Origin: Prado023 sp963706885
GTDB taxonomy: Bacteria; Actinomycetota; Actinomycetes; S36-B12; CAIYMF01
DNA: 47,114 nucleotides
Reading direction: 5' to 3'
Assembly (NCBI GenBank): GCA_963706885.1
Contig: CAVPNX010000016.1
Coordinates: 1-47,114, forward strand
Within the stretch, counting starts at the first letter, position 1. Each line of letters opens with the position of its first letter. The notes below the pieces were generated by a model that saw only the letters and a list, made by a program, of their open reading frames with translations, ran no database searches and was not told the DNA's origin. Both the position numbers and the translations under genes were made by a program. Positions 9,547 to 17,979 of this stretch are shown here, piece by piece.

Positions 9547-11781
9547 ATGACCACCAGCGCCACCACCCCGCCAGTCCTGGTCGACCCGGCACCGACAGCC
9601 TTCGAGAGACTCGGCGAGTTCATCGTCCGGCGGGCCCGCCTCGTTCTGGTGCTCTTCGTCGGCGGAGTCATCCTGGCCGGCGTCGTCGGGTCCCAGGTCT
9701 TCGCTGCCCTGGGATCGGCCGGCTACAACGACCCCGGCTCCGAATCGGCCGGGGCCGCCACTGTCCTGTCCGAGGAGTTCGCCACCTCCGAGCCGATCCT
9801 CGTGATGGCCGTGACCACCCCGGCCGGGGTGGACGACCCTCCCGCGACCGCCGACGCCCAGGAGCTCGTGGCCGAGATCGGCGCGACGCCCGGGGTCACC
9901 TCAGTCGTCAGCTACTGGACATCCGGCACTCCCCCGGCCCTGCGCAGCGAGGACGGCTCGATCGGCCAGGTGATCGTCTACGCCGAGCCCGACGCGTCGG
10001 CAGCCGAGCGCACCGAGGTCGCGGAGGCGGTCATGGCAGCGACAGGCACCGAGCAGGGCGTGCTCACGGTGGCCACCAGCGGGGCCGAGGCCGTCGGCGT
10101 CGCCGTGAGCGAGACCATCACCGAGGACCTGAAGCTCGCCGAGTCGGTCGCGATCCCGATCACGATGATCGTGCTGGTGCTCGTGTTCGGCAGCCTCGTG
10201 TCCGCCGGACTCCCCCTGGTCGTGGCTGCCGGCTCCGTCGTCGGAAGCTTCCTCGTGCTGTGGCTGATCACCCAGGTCACGGATGTGTCGATCTTCGGAC
10301 TCAACCTGATCACCGGCCTGGGACTCGGCCTGGGTATCGACTACGCACTGCTCATGGTGAACAGGTTCCGCGAGGAGCGGGCTCGTGGACTGGCCCCTGA
10401 CCGAGCGGTCGTTCGCACGGTGGCCACGGCAGGGCGCACCGTGGCGGTCTCCGGGGTGACGGTCGCCGTCACCCTCGCCGCCCTGCTCTTCTTCCCGCAG
10501 TACTTCCTGCGCTCGTTCGGCTACGCCGGGATCAGCGTCACGCTGCTGGCCGTGCTCAGTGCGATCACCGCCCTGCCCGCCGCGATGGCACTCCTCGGCG
10601 CGCGAACCGACTCCCTGCGGATCCGCCGGGGCGACCTCGCCCCCTCCGACGACGGCGCCTGGGCGCGCGTTGCCCGGGCGGTCATGCGCCGACCCGTGCT
10701 CGTCGCGGTATCCGTGTCTGCGGTGCTGCTCCTGATGGCATCGATGGCCCTCGGGGCGTCCTTCAGCCAGGTCGACGATCGTGCCCTGCCGGCCGACAGC
10801 CCTGCCACCGCGGCGGCCAGCCTGCTGCGCGAGAGCTTCCCCGGCCAGGAGGGTGCCCCCGTGCAGGTCGTGCTCGGAGAGGCGCAGGCATCTGATCCGG
10901 CGGCCGTGGCGGCCCACGCGGCCACACTCTCGGAGCTTGAGGGCGTGGTGCGGGTCGTGGCCCCGACCGAGGTGTTCATCGACGGCGAGTCCGTCGGCCC
11001 GAACCCTGCCACCACCGGCGACGACGGGCCCTCCGCGGCCGGCTGGGTTCAGCTCGACGTGGTCGGTGACGTCGCGCCGCGCAGCGCTGAGGGTGTGGCC
11101 CTGGTCGAGTCGGTCCGCGGGGTGCCATGGGCGGGTGCCGCCCTGGTCGGTGGGGCCGCAGCCGAGTACGCGGACTCCCAGGCGGCCATCGCCGCCACCC
11201 TGCCCTGGGCGTTGGCATGGGTGCTGGCACTCACCGTGATCGTCCTGTTCCTGTACACGGGCAGCGTGGTGCTGCCCATCAAGGCGGTGCTGCTGAACAT
11301 CCTGTCCCTGGCAGCGACCATCGGCGCCCTCGTCTGGGTCTTCCAGGACGACAACCTGCGGTGGCTTGTCGGTGACTACCAGTCGACCGGCACCCTCGAC
11401 ACCTCCATGACCGTCCTGATCGCGATCGTGGCCTTCGCCCTGTCGATGGACTACGAGGTGTTCCTGCTGTCGCGGATCAAGGAGGAGCACGACGCCGGGG
11501 CCGACACCGAGACCGCGGTCGAGCTCGGCCTGCAGCGCTCGGGCCGGATCATCACCGCCGCGGCGGTCCTGCTGGCCATCGTGTTCGCCTCGTTCATCAC
11601 CAGCGGCGTGACGCCCATCAAGCAGCTGGGCTTCGGGGTGGCGTTCGCGATCCTGCTGGATGCGACCGTGGTGCGCGGGCTGCTCGTCCCTGCGTTCATG
11701 CGCCTCGCAGGCCGCTGGAACTGGTGGGCGCCGGCCCCACTGGCCGCCCTGCACCGGAGGATCGGGCTGTCCGAGGGGTGA
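9547..11781 (+). CDS. MMPL family RND exporter
   Basis: A 744-residue inner-membrane transporter of the MmpL/RND superfamily, exporting lipids or drugs using the proton gradient. It has two homologous halves. Each starts with one transmembrane helix and a large extracytoplasmic loop, then a five-helix bundle. The proton-relay Asp-Tyr pairs are visible in GLGIDYALLMVNRFREE and FALSMDYEVFLLSRIKEE. The start ATG 9547 has GGAGG a few bases upstream. Pairing with the divergent TetR gene suggests inducible efflux. The reading frame is intact and the length is normal. Confidence 0.9.
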   Translation: MTTSATTPPVLVDPAPTAFERLGEFIVRRARLVLVLFVGGVILAGVVGSQVFAALGSAGYNDPGSESAGAATVLSEEFATSEPILVMAVTTPAGVDDPPATADAQELVAEIGATPGVTSVVSYWTSGTPPALRSEDGSIGQVIVYAEPDASAAERTEVAEAVMAATGTEQGVLTVATSGAEAVGVAVSETITEDLKLAESVAIPITMIVLVLVFGSLVSAGLPLVVAAGSVVGSFLVLWLITQVTDVSIFGLNLITGLGLGLGIDYALLMVNRFREERARGLAPDRAVVRTVATAGRTVAVSGVTVAVTLAALLFFPQYFLRSFGYAGISVTLLAVLSAITALPAAMALLGARTDSLRIRRGDLAPSDDGAWARVARAVMRRPVLVAVSVSAVLLLMASMALGASFSQVDDRALPADSPATAAASLLRESFPGQEGAPVQVVLGEAQASDPAAVAAHAATLSELEGVVRVVAPTEVFIDGESVGPNPATTGDDGPSAAGWVQLDVVGDVAPRSAEGVALVESVRGVPWAGAALVGGAAAEYADSQAAIAATLPWALAWVLALTVIVLFLYTGSVVLPIKAVLLNILSLAATIGALVWVFQDDNLRWLVGDYQSTGTLDTSMTVLIAIVAFALSMDYEVFLLSRIKEEHDAGADTETAVELGLQRSGRIITAAAVLLAIVFASFITSGVTPIKQLGFGVAFAILLDATVVRGLLVPAFMRLAGRWNWWAPAPLAALHRRIGLSEG

Positions 11782-12001
11782 CCCGCCGGACTCGTCCCCG
11801 GACGGCGACCCTGACCCGGGCGCTGAGGTGGCCCTCGGCACGCAGTTCCGGCCTCACCCGATCGGCGCAATCCTGGGCATGCCGAATCGCCTCGCGGAAG
11901 TCTGCGGAACCGTCATGAACGTGCGGGAACTGGCCCAATCACCCCTTCCCGGAGGAGTCGGGCCGACCCCCGGGGGTATTGGTCGACCTGCATGTATCGA
12001 C

Positions 12002-12007
12002 TACGCT
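12002..12007 (+). promoter_or_regulatory. Candidate -10 of the GGDEF gene
   Basis: TACGCT lies 34 bases before the GTG start at 12042, which has its own GGGGAG site at 12030-12035. The 220 bp upstream, after the mmpL stop, hold no gene or clear hairpin that I can support. Confidence 0.35.
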
Positions 12008-12041
12008 TCGTATGCACTTGATCACGGACGGGGAGTTCATT

Positions 12042-13616
12042 GTGTGGTCGCATTCCGTCTTCCGGGACTCCGGGGTGGCGATGCTGCTCGTCGGCCCAGC
12101 GGGGCGGATCGCGGTGGCCAACCCCGCCGCCCACACCCTGATCGGGAGGGGCTCGTTGGCAGGTGCGATCCTCCCCGACCTGGTGACCGAGGCGGACCGG
12201 GGATCCGTGGACGCCTTCCTGGCCGCACTGCCCGACTTGCCGGCGGGCCGCAGCCAGGCCATCGGGCCCATCCGCCTCGTGGGCCCCGACCGGACCGGCG
12301 ACGTGCAGATGGTCGGCTCACGAACACGTGGCGAGGGAGGCTTCGACGCCCTGATCATCGCCCTGCACGAGGTGCCGGCCTCCGCCGTCGACCCTGCCGA
12401 TCGGGTGGTGCTCGTGGACCCGTTGACCGGCGTCGGCGTGCGCGCCCGAGGTATGGAGGCACTCGAGCGGGCGGTCGGGGCATCGGCGACCGGGTGCTTC
12501 ATGCTCGTGGATCTCGACGGTTTCGGATGGATCAACGAAGCCCTGGGCACGACCGAGGGCGACCGCATCCTCGTCGAGGTGGCCCAGCGACTGCTGCGCG
12601 CGGTCCCGCCCGGGGCAGCCGTGGCCCGGTTCGATGGGGACCAGTTCCTGGTGGTGAGCCCCGGAACGCCGATGACCGCCGCACTCGAGCTCGCCGGCGT
12701 GGTGTTCTCCGCGCTGGCCGCACCCATGCACATCGCCGGAACCCGGATCGTCACCGTGAGCATCGGCGTGGCCGGGCTGGGTGGACCTGACGTGGAGAAG
12801 GTCCTCGGCCGCGCCCAGGCGTCCCTCGACTTGGCCAAGGAGCAGGGAGGGCAGCAGATCGTCCTCGACGGTCCCACCAGGCGGACGTTCGGGCGCCGTC
12901 ACGGTGATGTGGCCAAGGCCATCCAGGAGGCTCAGGCAGAGGTTGTCCAGGCCCAGGCCGAGGCTGCCCATGCCCAGGCCCAGGCGGCGCAGGCCAAGGC
13001 CGACGCAGCGCAGGCCCACGCCGAAGCGGCGCAGGCCAGGGCCGAAGCGGCGCAGGCCCAGCTGGAGGCGCGCACCTGCCCGTTGACAGGGCTGCCCAAC
13101 TTCCTGGCCTACTCGGAGGACGTGGAGGAGCTGCAGGCCGAGGCCAGGCGGGAGGGGACCCCGGTGGCGGCCGTCTTCCTCGACCTCGACGAGTTCGGCA
13201 CCATCAACAAGAGCTTCTCCTGGGATCAGGGGAACCGGACCCTCGTGGCCGTCGCCCGCGTGCTGGAGTCCGAGTGCCGGGGCAACGACCGGGTCTACCG
13301 GCTCGGTGGCGAGGAGTTCGTGGTCCTGCTGCCGGGGACGGACCGGCCGGGGGCCTCCATCGCGGCCGAACGCCTGCGTTGCGCAGTCGAGGCGGCCTCC
13401 ATCCCCCACGGTGGCCGGCCTGAGCAGCCCATCGTGACCCTCAGCGTCGGAGTGGCGTCGGGCCGCGGCCCGACTCTCGAGATCGCCGCAGTCGTGACCA
13501 GGGCGGACGTGCAGTCGCAGCTGGCGAAGGCCACCGGCCGCAATCGCGTCCAGCCGCCACCATCGGACTCCCCACCGGGACAGGAGACGTCGCAACTCGG
13601 CGGCGACGTCGCCTGA
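12042..13616 (+). CDS. Tandem GGDEF protein with alanine-rich coiled-coil linker
   Basis: About 524 residues. A PAS-like segment (SGVAMLLVGPAGRIAVANPAA) is followed by GGDEF domain 1, a long Ala/Gln coiled coil built on AQAEAAQ-like repeats (12930-13070), and GGDEF domain 2. Domain 1 has DGDQF where GGDEF is expected. Domain 2 has an intact GGEEF and an RxxD inhibitory site (RGND) five residues before it. Domain 2, however, reads GN where the GTP-binding GD should be, whereas domain 1 keeps GD; both have FG in place of FK. It could be a c-di-GMP synthase, a composite active site, or a sensor. The start GTG 12042 is chosen for its GGGGAG site; ATG 12012 is an alternative. No transmembrane segment is visible. 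Confidence 0.8.
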   Translation: MWSHSVFRDSGVAMLLVGPAGRIAVANPAAHTLIGRGSLAGAILPDLVTEADRGSVDAFLAALPDLPAGRSQAIGPIRLVGPDRTGDVQMVGSRTRGEGGFDALIIALHEVPASAVDPADRVVLVDPLTGVGVRARGMEALERAVGASATGCFMLVDLDGFGWINEALGTTEGDRILVEVAQRLLRAVPPGAAVARFDGDQFLVVSPGTPMTAALELAGVVFSALAAPMHIAGTRIVTVSIGVAGLGGPDVEKVLGRAQASLDLAKEQGGQQIVLDGPTRRTFGRRHGDVAKAIQEAQAEVVQAQAEAAHAQAQAAQAKADAAQAHAEAAQARAEAAQAQLEARTCPLTGLPNFLAYSEDVEELQAEARREGTPVAAVFLDLDEFGTINKSFSWDQGNRTLVAVARVLESECRGNDRVYRLGGEEFVVLLPGTDRPGASIAAERLRCAVEAASIPHGGRPEQPIVTLSVGVASGRGPTLEIAAVVTRADVQSQLAKATGRNRVQPPPSDSPPGQETSQLGGDVA

Positions 13617-13698
13617 CCCGGTTCCGCGCCTCGGCAGCCCGCAACCCGATAGCCCACGACCCGATGCCGGATCCGCTGTTGCGTGGCAGGGTGGCGCC

Positions 13699-14394
13699 AT
13701 GACCCAACTCGACGGCGCGAGCGTGCTCGTGGCAGGTGCCACAGGAGGATTGGGCGCACCCCTGTGCCGGCGGCTCGCCGCAGCCGGTGCGCAGCTGACC
13801 CTGACGGGCCGGGATGGCGACCGACTCGCCGCCCTGGCAGTGGATGCGTTGTGCGTGCCGGCGGATCTGCGCAGGGCCGGTGCGGCCGAGAAGGTCGTGG
13901 AGCAGGCGGTCGACAGGTACGGCCACCTCGACGGCCTGGTGTTCGCGGCGGGGGCCGTCGCGTTCGGTCCGGCGACCGAGATTCCCGACCAGGTGATCAT
14001 CGACCTGTTCACCCTCAACACGCTGGCCCCGATCCGCCTGCTGCGCGCCGCGCTGCCGCACCTGCAGGCGTCCGCGGCCGGGGGCGGCGCGCCGTTCGTC
14101 GTGCACATCAGTGCCGTGGTCGCCGAGACCCCGATGCCCGGGATGGCCGCCTACTCGGCGTCGAAGGCGGGGCTGGCGGCGTTCGACCAGGCCGCCGCCC
14201 GCGAGCTGCGCCGCTCCCGGATCCGGCTCATCGACGCGCGCCCACCCCACACCGAGACGGGCCTGGCCGACCGACCGATGTTCGGCACCGCACCACGCCT
14301 GCCGACGGGGCTGGATCCGGAGTCGGTCGCCGACCGGATCCTGGCGGGGATCGTGAACGACGAGACCGACCTGCCCAGCACCGCGTTCAGCTGA
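13699..14394 (+). CDS. Short-chain dehydrogenase/reductase
   Basis: A 231-residue classical SDR. The NAD(P)-binding motif is VAGATGGLGAPLCRRLA near the start and the catalytic YSASK falls at residues 152-156, with a Ser upstream in VVHISAVVAE. The segment after the active site is short and the substrate is not predictable. Arg residues after the first strand (LTGRDGDR) suggest an NADPH preference. It converges on an aldo/keto reductase with only 3 bp between them. The frame is intact. Confidence 0.85.
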   Translation: MTQLDGASVLVAGATGGLGAPLCRRLAAAGAQLTLTGRDGDRLAALAVDALCVPADLRRAGAAEKVVEQAVDRYGHLDGLVFAAGAVAFGPATEIPDQVIIDLFTLNTLAPIRLLRAALPHLQASAAGGGAPFVVHISAVVAETPMPGMAAYSASKAGLAAFDQAAARELRRSRIRLIDARPPHTETGLADRPMFGTAPRLPTGLDPESVADRILAGIVNDETDLPSTAFS

Positions 14395-14397
14395 GTC

Positions 14398-15379
14398 CTA
14401 GCGGCGCAGCCGGGCCGCCAGCAGGCCACGGGCGGAGTCCAGCGCGCCGAGGGGATGGAAGGCACGCCCCTGCGCAGTGAGCTCGACCACCTCGGCATCA
14501 GTCAGCTCGATGTCGGCGGCGGCAGCGTTGGCCTCCACCTGGGCCACGCTGGACGCCCCGGGGATGGCCACCACGTTCGGCTGGTGGAGCAGCCAGGCCA
14601 ACGCGACCTGCGCGGGGGTCACGTCGTGGGTGGCGGCGACGTCCCGCAACGAGTCCAGCAGTCCGGCGGCGCGCCTGAGGTTCTCGTCGAGGAAGAGCGC
14701 GTTCACCTGGCGAACCCGGCCGGTCGGGCGGTTCGTGGCGTCATAGCGCGCGGAGAGCAGTCCCTGGCCCAGGGGACTCCACGGCCATCACCACCCGGCC
14801 CTCGGCCGCGGCGTAGGGGACGAGATCGTCCAACGGCCCCATGTGCACCAGGCTGAACTGCACCTGGTTCGACAGCACCGGCCGACCCAGCGCCCGCTCC
14901 GCGTCCCTCCACCGTTCCACGGAGTAGTTGCTCACGCCGACGTCGGCGACCAGCCCGGCGTCCTGCAGGTCACGCATCCCCGACATCGTCGTGCCGTCAC
15001 GCACCACCGGGTTCGGCTGGTGGACCTGGTAGAGGTCGATCGTGGAGACGCCCAGCCGGTCCGCGCTGGCCCGTGCCGTCCTGCGGACGAGTGGGGCGAT
15101 CGGGAGCAGCGGGAAGTGCTTGGTCGCCACGTAGGCGGTGTCCCGCACGTCGTGTGCGGCCAGCGCCGCGCCCAGGATCGTCTCGCTCTTGCCGAAGCCG
15201 TACATCTCGGCGGTGTCGAACAGGGTGATTCCCAGTTCCGCCGCGCGGGCCACGATCTGGTCGGCGTCACTCGAGTTGTACTGGTCGCCGTACCCCCACT
15301 CCCGGGACCCGAACTGCCAGGTCCCGAGACCGATCCTCGAGATCGGCTTCGCGCTGTCCACGCCGTCCAGGTACTTCAT
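14398..15379 (-). CDS. Aldo/keto reductase, one frame change
   Basis: A TIM-barrel NADPH oxidoreductase of about 327 codons. The N-terminal piece carries the catalytic Asp/Tyr in FDTAEMYGFGKSE, the Lys in YVATKHFPLL and the His in YQVHQPNP. The C-terminal piece carries the cofactor motif VVAIPGASSVAQVEANAAA. The frame is lost at MAVESP: one extra C in the CCCC run near 14775 would restore the family's ESPLGQGLLS. This is a clear homopolymer deletion, probably a sequencing error. General subfamily: YajO/Gcy-like reductases acting on unknown carbonyls. Confidence 0.8.
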
Positions 15380-15543
15380 GGAACCCCCACTGCGTCCGCT
15401 GTCCTCATGCCCGCGAGCCCGCGCGCCCTGTGCCCCACCGTGTCACACCCCGAGCACATGGGCGATCGGACCGCCGGTGAGGTTGCTCACCATGGCCCGA
15501 ACGCGCGAACGCACCGGCCTCTGAGCCGCGGACCGCGTCGGCC

Positions 15544-16521
15544 TCAGTCGAAGATCGGGCAGAACGTGTTGAAGGCGGACTCGCAGAACTGCCCGGGGTC
15601 GTTGAACCGCAGGTTCTGGTTCAGCCCGCTGATCGCGGCCATGTCGGCCTCGATCAGGGTCAGGTCCCCGGCGCCCAGGTTCTCCTGCAGCCGCTGGGTT
15701 GAGGAGCTCTTGGCGATCGGGTTGGTCCCCCGCTGCAGCGCCCATGCCAGCACGACCTGGGCGGGGGTGGCCGCCAGCCGCTGCGCGATCCCCCCCACCA
15801 CCGGATGCTCGAGCACCGACTGGCCCGACGTGGCCATGCCCAGCCCCACATAGCTGCCCGCGCCCAGTGGCGAGAACGCCGTCACCACGATGTCGTTCTG
15901 GGCCGCGTAGCGCAGCAGCCGCTCCTGGGTCAGGTAGGGATGCATCTCCACCTGCAGCACGGCCGGGGGGATGGTCGCGCCTGCCAGCAGGTCCCTGAGG
16001 AAGCCGGTCGTCATGTTGCAGACCCCGATGGTGCGCGTCAGGCCGGCGGGGACCAACGCCTCCATCGCCGCCCACGTGGTCGCGATCGGGATGTCCTCGA
16101 ACTCCATCCGGGCCGGGCGGGCCTCCGGGTCGAAGAGCCACTCGGGCGGGTAGCGCACCTCGAAGGGCACGTACCGCAGTGAGATCGGGAAGTGGATCAG
16201 GTACAGGTCCACGTAGTCCACGCCGAGGTCGGACAGCGTGCGCCGGATCGCCGGTTCCACGTGCTCAGGGGCGTGGTAGGTGTTCCAGAGCTTGGAGGTG
16301 ATCCAGAGCTCCTCCCGGGTCACCAGCCCCTCGTCGATCGCCCGGGCGATCCCCCGGCCGACCTCGACCTCGTTGCCGTAGTCGCACGCGCAGTCCAGGT
16401 GGCGGTAGCCCAGGGCGATCGCAGCGTGCACCGCCTCGGCGCACACGTCCCGGGGGATCTTCCAGGTGCCCAGGCCGAGCGCAGGCATCGCATCGCCGGT
16501 TCGCAGCGTGAGGTTCCTCAT
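15544..16521 (-). CDS. Aldo/keto reductase, xylose-reductase-like
   Basis: 325 residues. The catalytic tetrad is in DCACDYGNE (Asp, Tyr), ITSKLWNTYH (Lys) and LYLIHFPIS (His), and the cofactor motif is NPIAKSSSTQRLQENL. The C-terminal RFNDP and CPIFD resemble eukaryotic-type xylose/aldose reductases more than typical bacterial 2,5-diketogluconate reductases. It probably reduces aldoses or aldehydes with NAD(P)H. The frame is intact and the start ATG 16521 is the only sensible one. The 164 bp between this gene and the previous reductase hold no gene I can support. Confidence 0.85.
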   Translation of the reverse strand: MRNLTLRTGDAMPALGLGTWKIPRDVCAEAVHAAIALGYRHLDCACDYGNEVEVGRGIARAIDEGLVTREELWITSKLWNTYHAPEHVEPAIRRTLSDLGVDYVDLYLIHFPISLRYVPFEVRYPPEWLFDPEARPARMEFEDIPIATTWAAMEALVPAGLTRTIGVCNMTTGFLRDLLAGATIPPAVLQVEMHPYLTQERLLRYAAQNDIVVTAFSPLGAGSYVGLGMATSGQSVLEHPVVGGIAQRLAATPAQVVLAWALQRGTNPIAKSSSTQRLQENLGAGDLTLIEADMAAISGLNQNLRFNDPGQFCESAFNTFCPIFD

Positions 16522-16584
16522 CGGCCCAGCATGTCAGCCGTGGGCCCCGCACGGAATGCCACAGGGCCCCGGCTGACCGTCAGC

Positions 16585-16941
16585 TCACTTGGTGTAGAGC
16601 AGGTGCTTGGCCCGGTCCACCCCCGAGTCGACCATGCCCTTGGTCTTGTCCAACCCCGTGTCGACGAGGTCCTTGGTCTTGTCCAGGCCTGTGTCCAGCG
16701 CGTCCTTGGTCCTGTCGAAGCCCGTGTCGATCACGTGCTTGGCCTTGTCCAGGCCGGAGTCCGCGGCGGTCCGTGCTGAGTCCAGACCGTCCTCCACCGT
16801 GTGCACGGCGTGGTCCACCTGGGCCTGCGCCTCGCCTGCCTTGCGATCGGCCCTGCCCTTGGACTGCAGCTCCTTGTCGCCGGCCACGACACCCGCAGCC
16901 TCCTTGGCGTGACCCTTGACCTGATCCGATGTGGCACCCAT
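16585..16941 (-). CDS. CsbD-like protein with C-terminal 11-residue repeats
   Basis: 118 residues, hydrophilic and highly charged. Residues 1-50 resemble the CsbD stress-protein family (SDQVKGHAKEAAG, DKELQSKGRADRKAGEAQ). Residues 52-117 are six back-to-back 11-mers of the form GLDKTKDLVDT, the period expected of amphipathic helices in LEA-group-3 and apolipoprotein-like proteins. A role in envelope or desiccation stress is inferred. A strong site (GGGAGGT) precedes ATG 16941. A 39-residue reading frame lies 12 bp upstream on the same strand and may be co-transcribed. Confidence 0.7.
   Translation of the reverse strand: MGATSDQVKGHAKEAAGVVAGDKELQSKGRADRKAGEAQAQVDHAVHTVEDGLDSARTAADSGLDKAKHVIDTGFDRTKDALDTGLDKTKDLVDTGLDKTKGMVDSGVDRAKHLLYTK
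16591..16788 (-). repeat. Six tandem 33-bp coding repeats
   Basis: Each unit encodes one 11-residue helix repeat of the CsbD-like protein. The middle copies are nearly identical at DNA level (CTTGGTCTTGTCCA... on the top strand), so copy number could vary by slippage. Confidence 0.8.
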
Positions 16942-16953
16942 GGTGCACCTCCC

Positions 16954-17073
16954 TCAACGACGTCCGGCCGCGTCCGGGGTGGACGCGGCCGACTTCTGGA
17001 TCGCGGCGATCGGGACGTGGGCGAGCCGGAGGCTCCGGGGTCCCACGGGGATGACCAGCGTCTGCGCGGTCAT
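16954..17073 (-). CDS. Small hypothetical protein, 39 residues
   Basis: ATG 17073 is preceded by GAGGTG at a five-base spacing, and the frame runs to a stop at 16954, 12 bp before the CsbD-like start. The peptide begins MTAQTLVIPVGPRSLRL and ends with AAGRR. I recognise no family. The good ribosome site and operon-like position support translation; coding bias over so few codons is weak evidence. Confidence 0.4.
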   Translation of the reverse strand: MTAQTLVIPVGPRSLRLAHVPIAAIQKSAASTPDAAGRR

Positions 17074-17173
17074 GCGATCACCTCGATCTGCTTCCAGAGT
17101 AGACCCGTCCGTCAGCCGTGCAGCAGGCGCGATCCCCGATCCCATCGGAGGAACGAACCAAGCGGCCGCGGCA

Positions 17174-17698
17174 CTACTCGCTGAGATCGATGCCGATCGC
17201 TGTGGCGGCCGCCCGGAAGGCCTGGAGGGTGGCGCCACTGAAGAGGACGAACGTGATGTCGAGGTCATCGGCGGCGCTCGCCTCGGCCAACGCGATGGGG
17301 GCGGCCAGCTCGACCGGGTAGCCGTACACCCCGGTGGAGATCGCCGGGAACGCGACCGACCGCGCTCCAAGGTCGCGCGCCAGGTCGATGCTCGTCCGAT
17401 GCGCCGATGCCAGCAGCTCGGCGTCGTCGGGCGACCCGTGGAAGATCGGTCCGACCGTGTGGATCACCCAGCGCGCGGGGAGGTTCCCGGCCGTGGTCGC
17501 CACGGCCTGGCCGGTCGGCAACCCATCGGGGAGCAGGTCCGCTCGGATGCGGCGGCACTCGGCCAGGATCGCCGGGCCGCCCACACGATGGATCGCCCCG
17601 TCGACTCCCCCGCCGCCGAGCAGGCCGGAGTTCGCCGCGTTGACGATCGCATCCGCCGGGAAGGCCGTGATGTCGCCCTGGACCAGTCGCACCGCCAT
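17174..17698 (-). CDS. Macrodomain protein (ADP-ribose / O-acetyl-ADP-ribose hydrolase type)
   Basis: 174 residues covering one macrodomain (YmdB/MacroD type). It has the ADP-ribose-binding Asp in QGDITAF, the NAANSGLLGGGGVDGAIH loop and the STGVYGYP phosphate-binding loop. Family members hydrolyse O-acetyl-ADP-ribose or remove ADP-ribose from acidic residues or nucleic acid. The start ATG 17698 begins at the first strand of the domain; longer upstream frames would overlap the riboswitch region. It is transcribed divergently from the cobalamin operon. Confidence 0.9.
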   Translation of the reverse strand: MAVRLVQGDITAFPADAIVNAANSGLLGGGGVDGAIHRVGGPAILAECRRIRADLLPDGLPTGQAVATTAGNLPARWVIHTVGPIFHGSPDDAELLASAHRTSIDLARDLGARSVAFPAISTGVYGYPVELAAPIALAEASAADDLDITFVLFSGATLQAFRAAATAIGIDLSE

Positions 17699-17766
17699 GG
17701 GGTTCAGTCTGCCTGAGGTGGACCGTCGGGGCCGGAACGCCCCAGCCGATGGGATAACCTGACGGG

Positions 17767-17881
<115 letters not shown>

Positions 17882-17890
<9 letters not shown>

Positions 17891-17917
17891 CACCGTCCGA
17901 GGACGACGGTGGAGCCC
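17882..17917 (+). terminator. Riboswitch expression-platform hairpin
   Basis: Just after the aptamer, GGGCTCC (17882-17888) pairs with GGAGCCC (17911-17917), and ACCGTC (17892-17897) with GACGGT (17905-17910), leaving a three-base bulge. There is no U-tract, so this could be a terminator or a structure controlling translation of the GTG at 17980. Confidence 0.45.
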
Positions 17918-17979
17918 GGACCGGGCCCTCGTGCCCGCCGGACCCACCCTCACCCTGGGGCCTTACTGAGAGGCACCTG

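Noticed and set aside
16591..16788. 33-bp repeats as a CRISPR array
   Set aside because: The units are contiguous, without spacers, and are in-frame codons for an 11-residue protein repeat.
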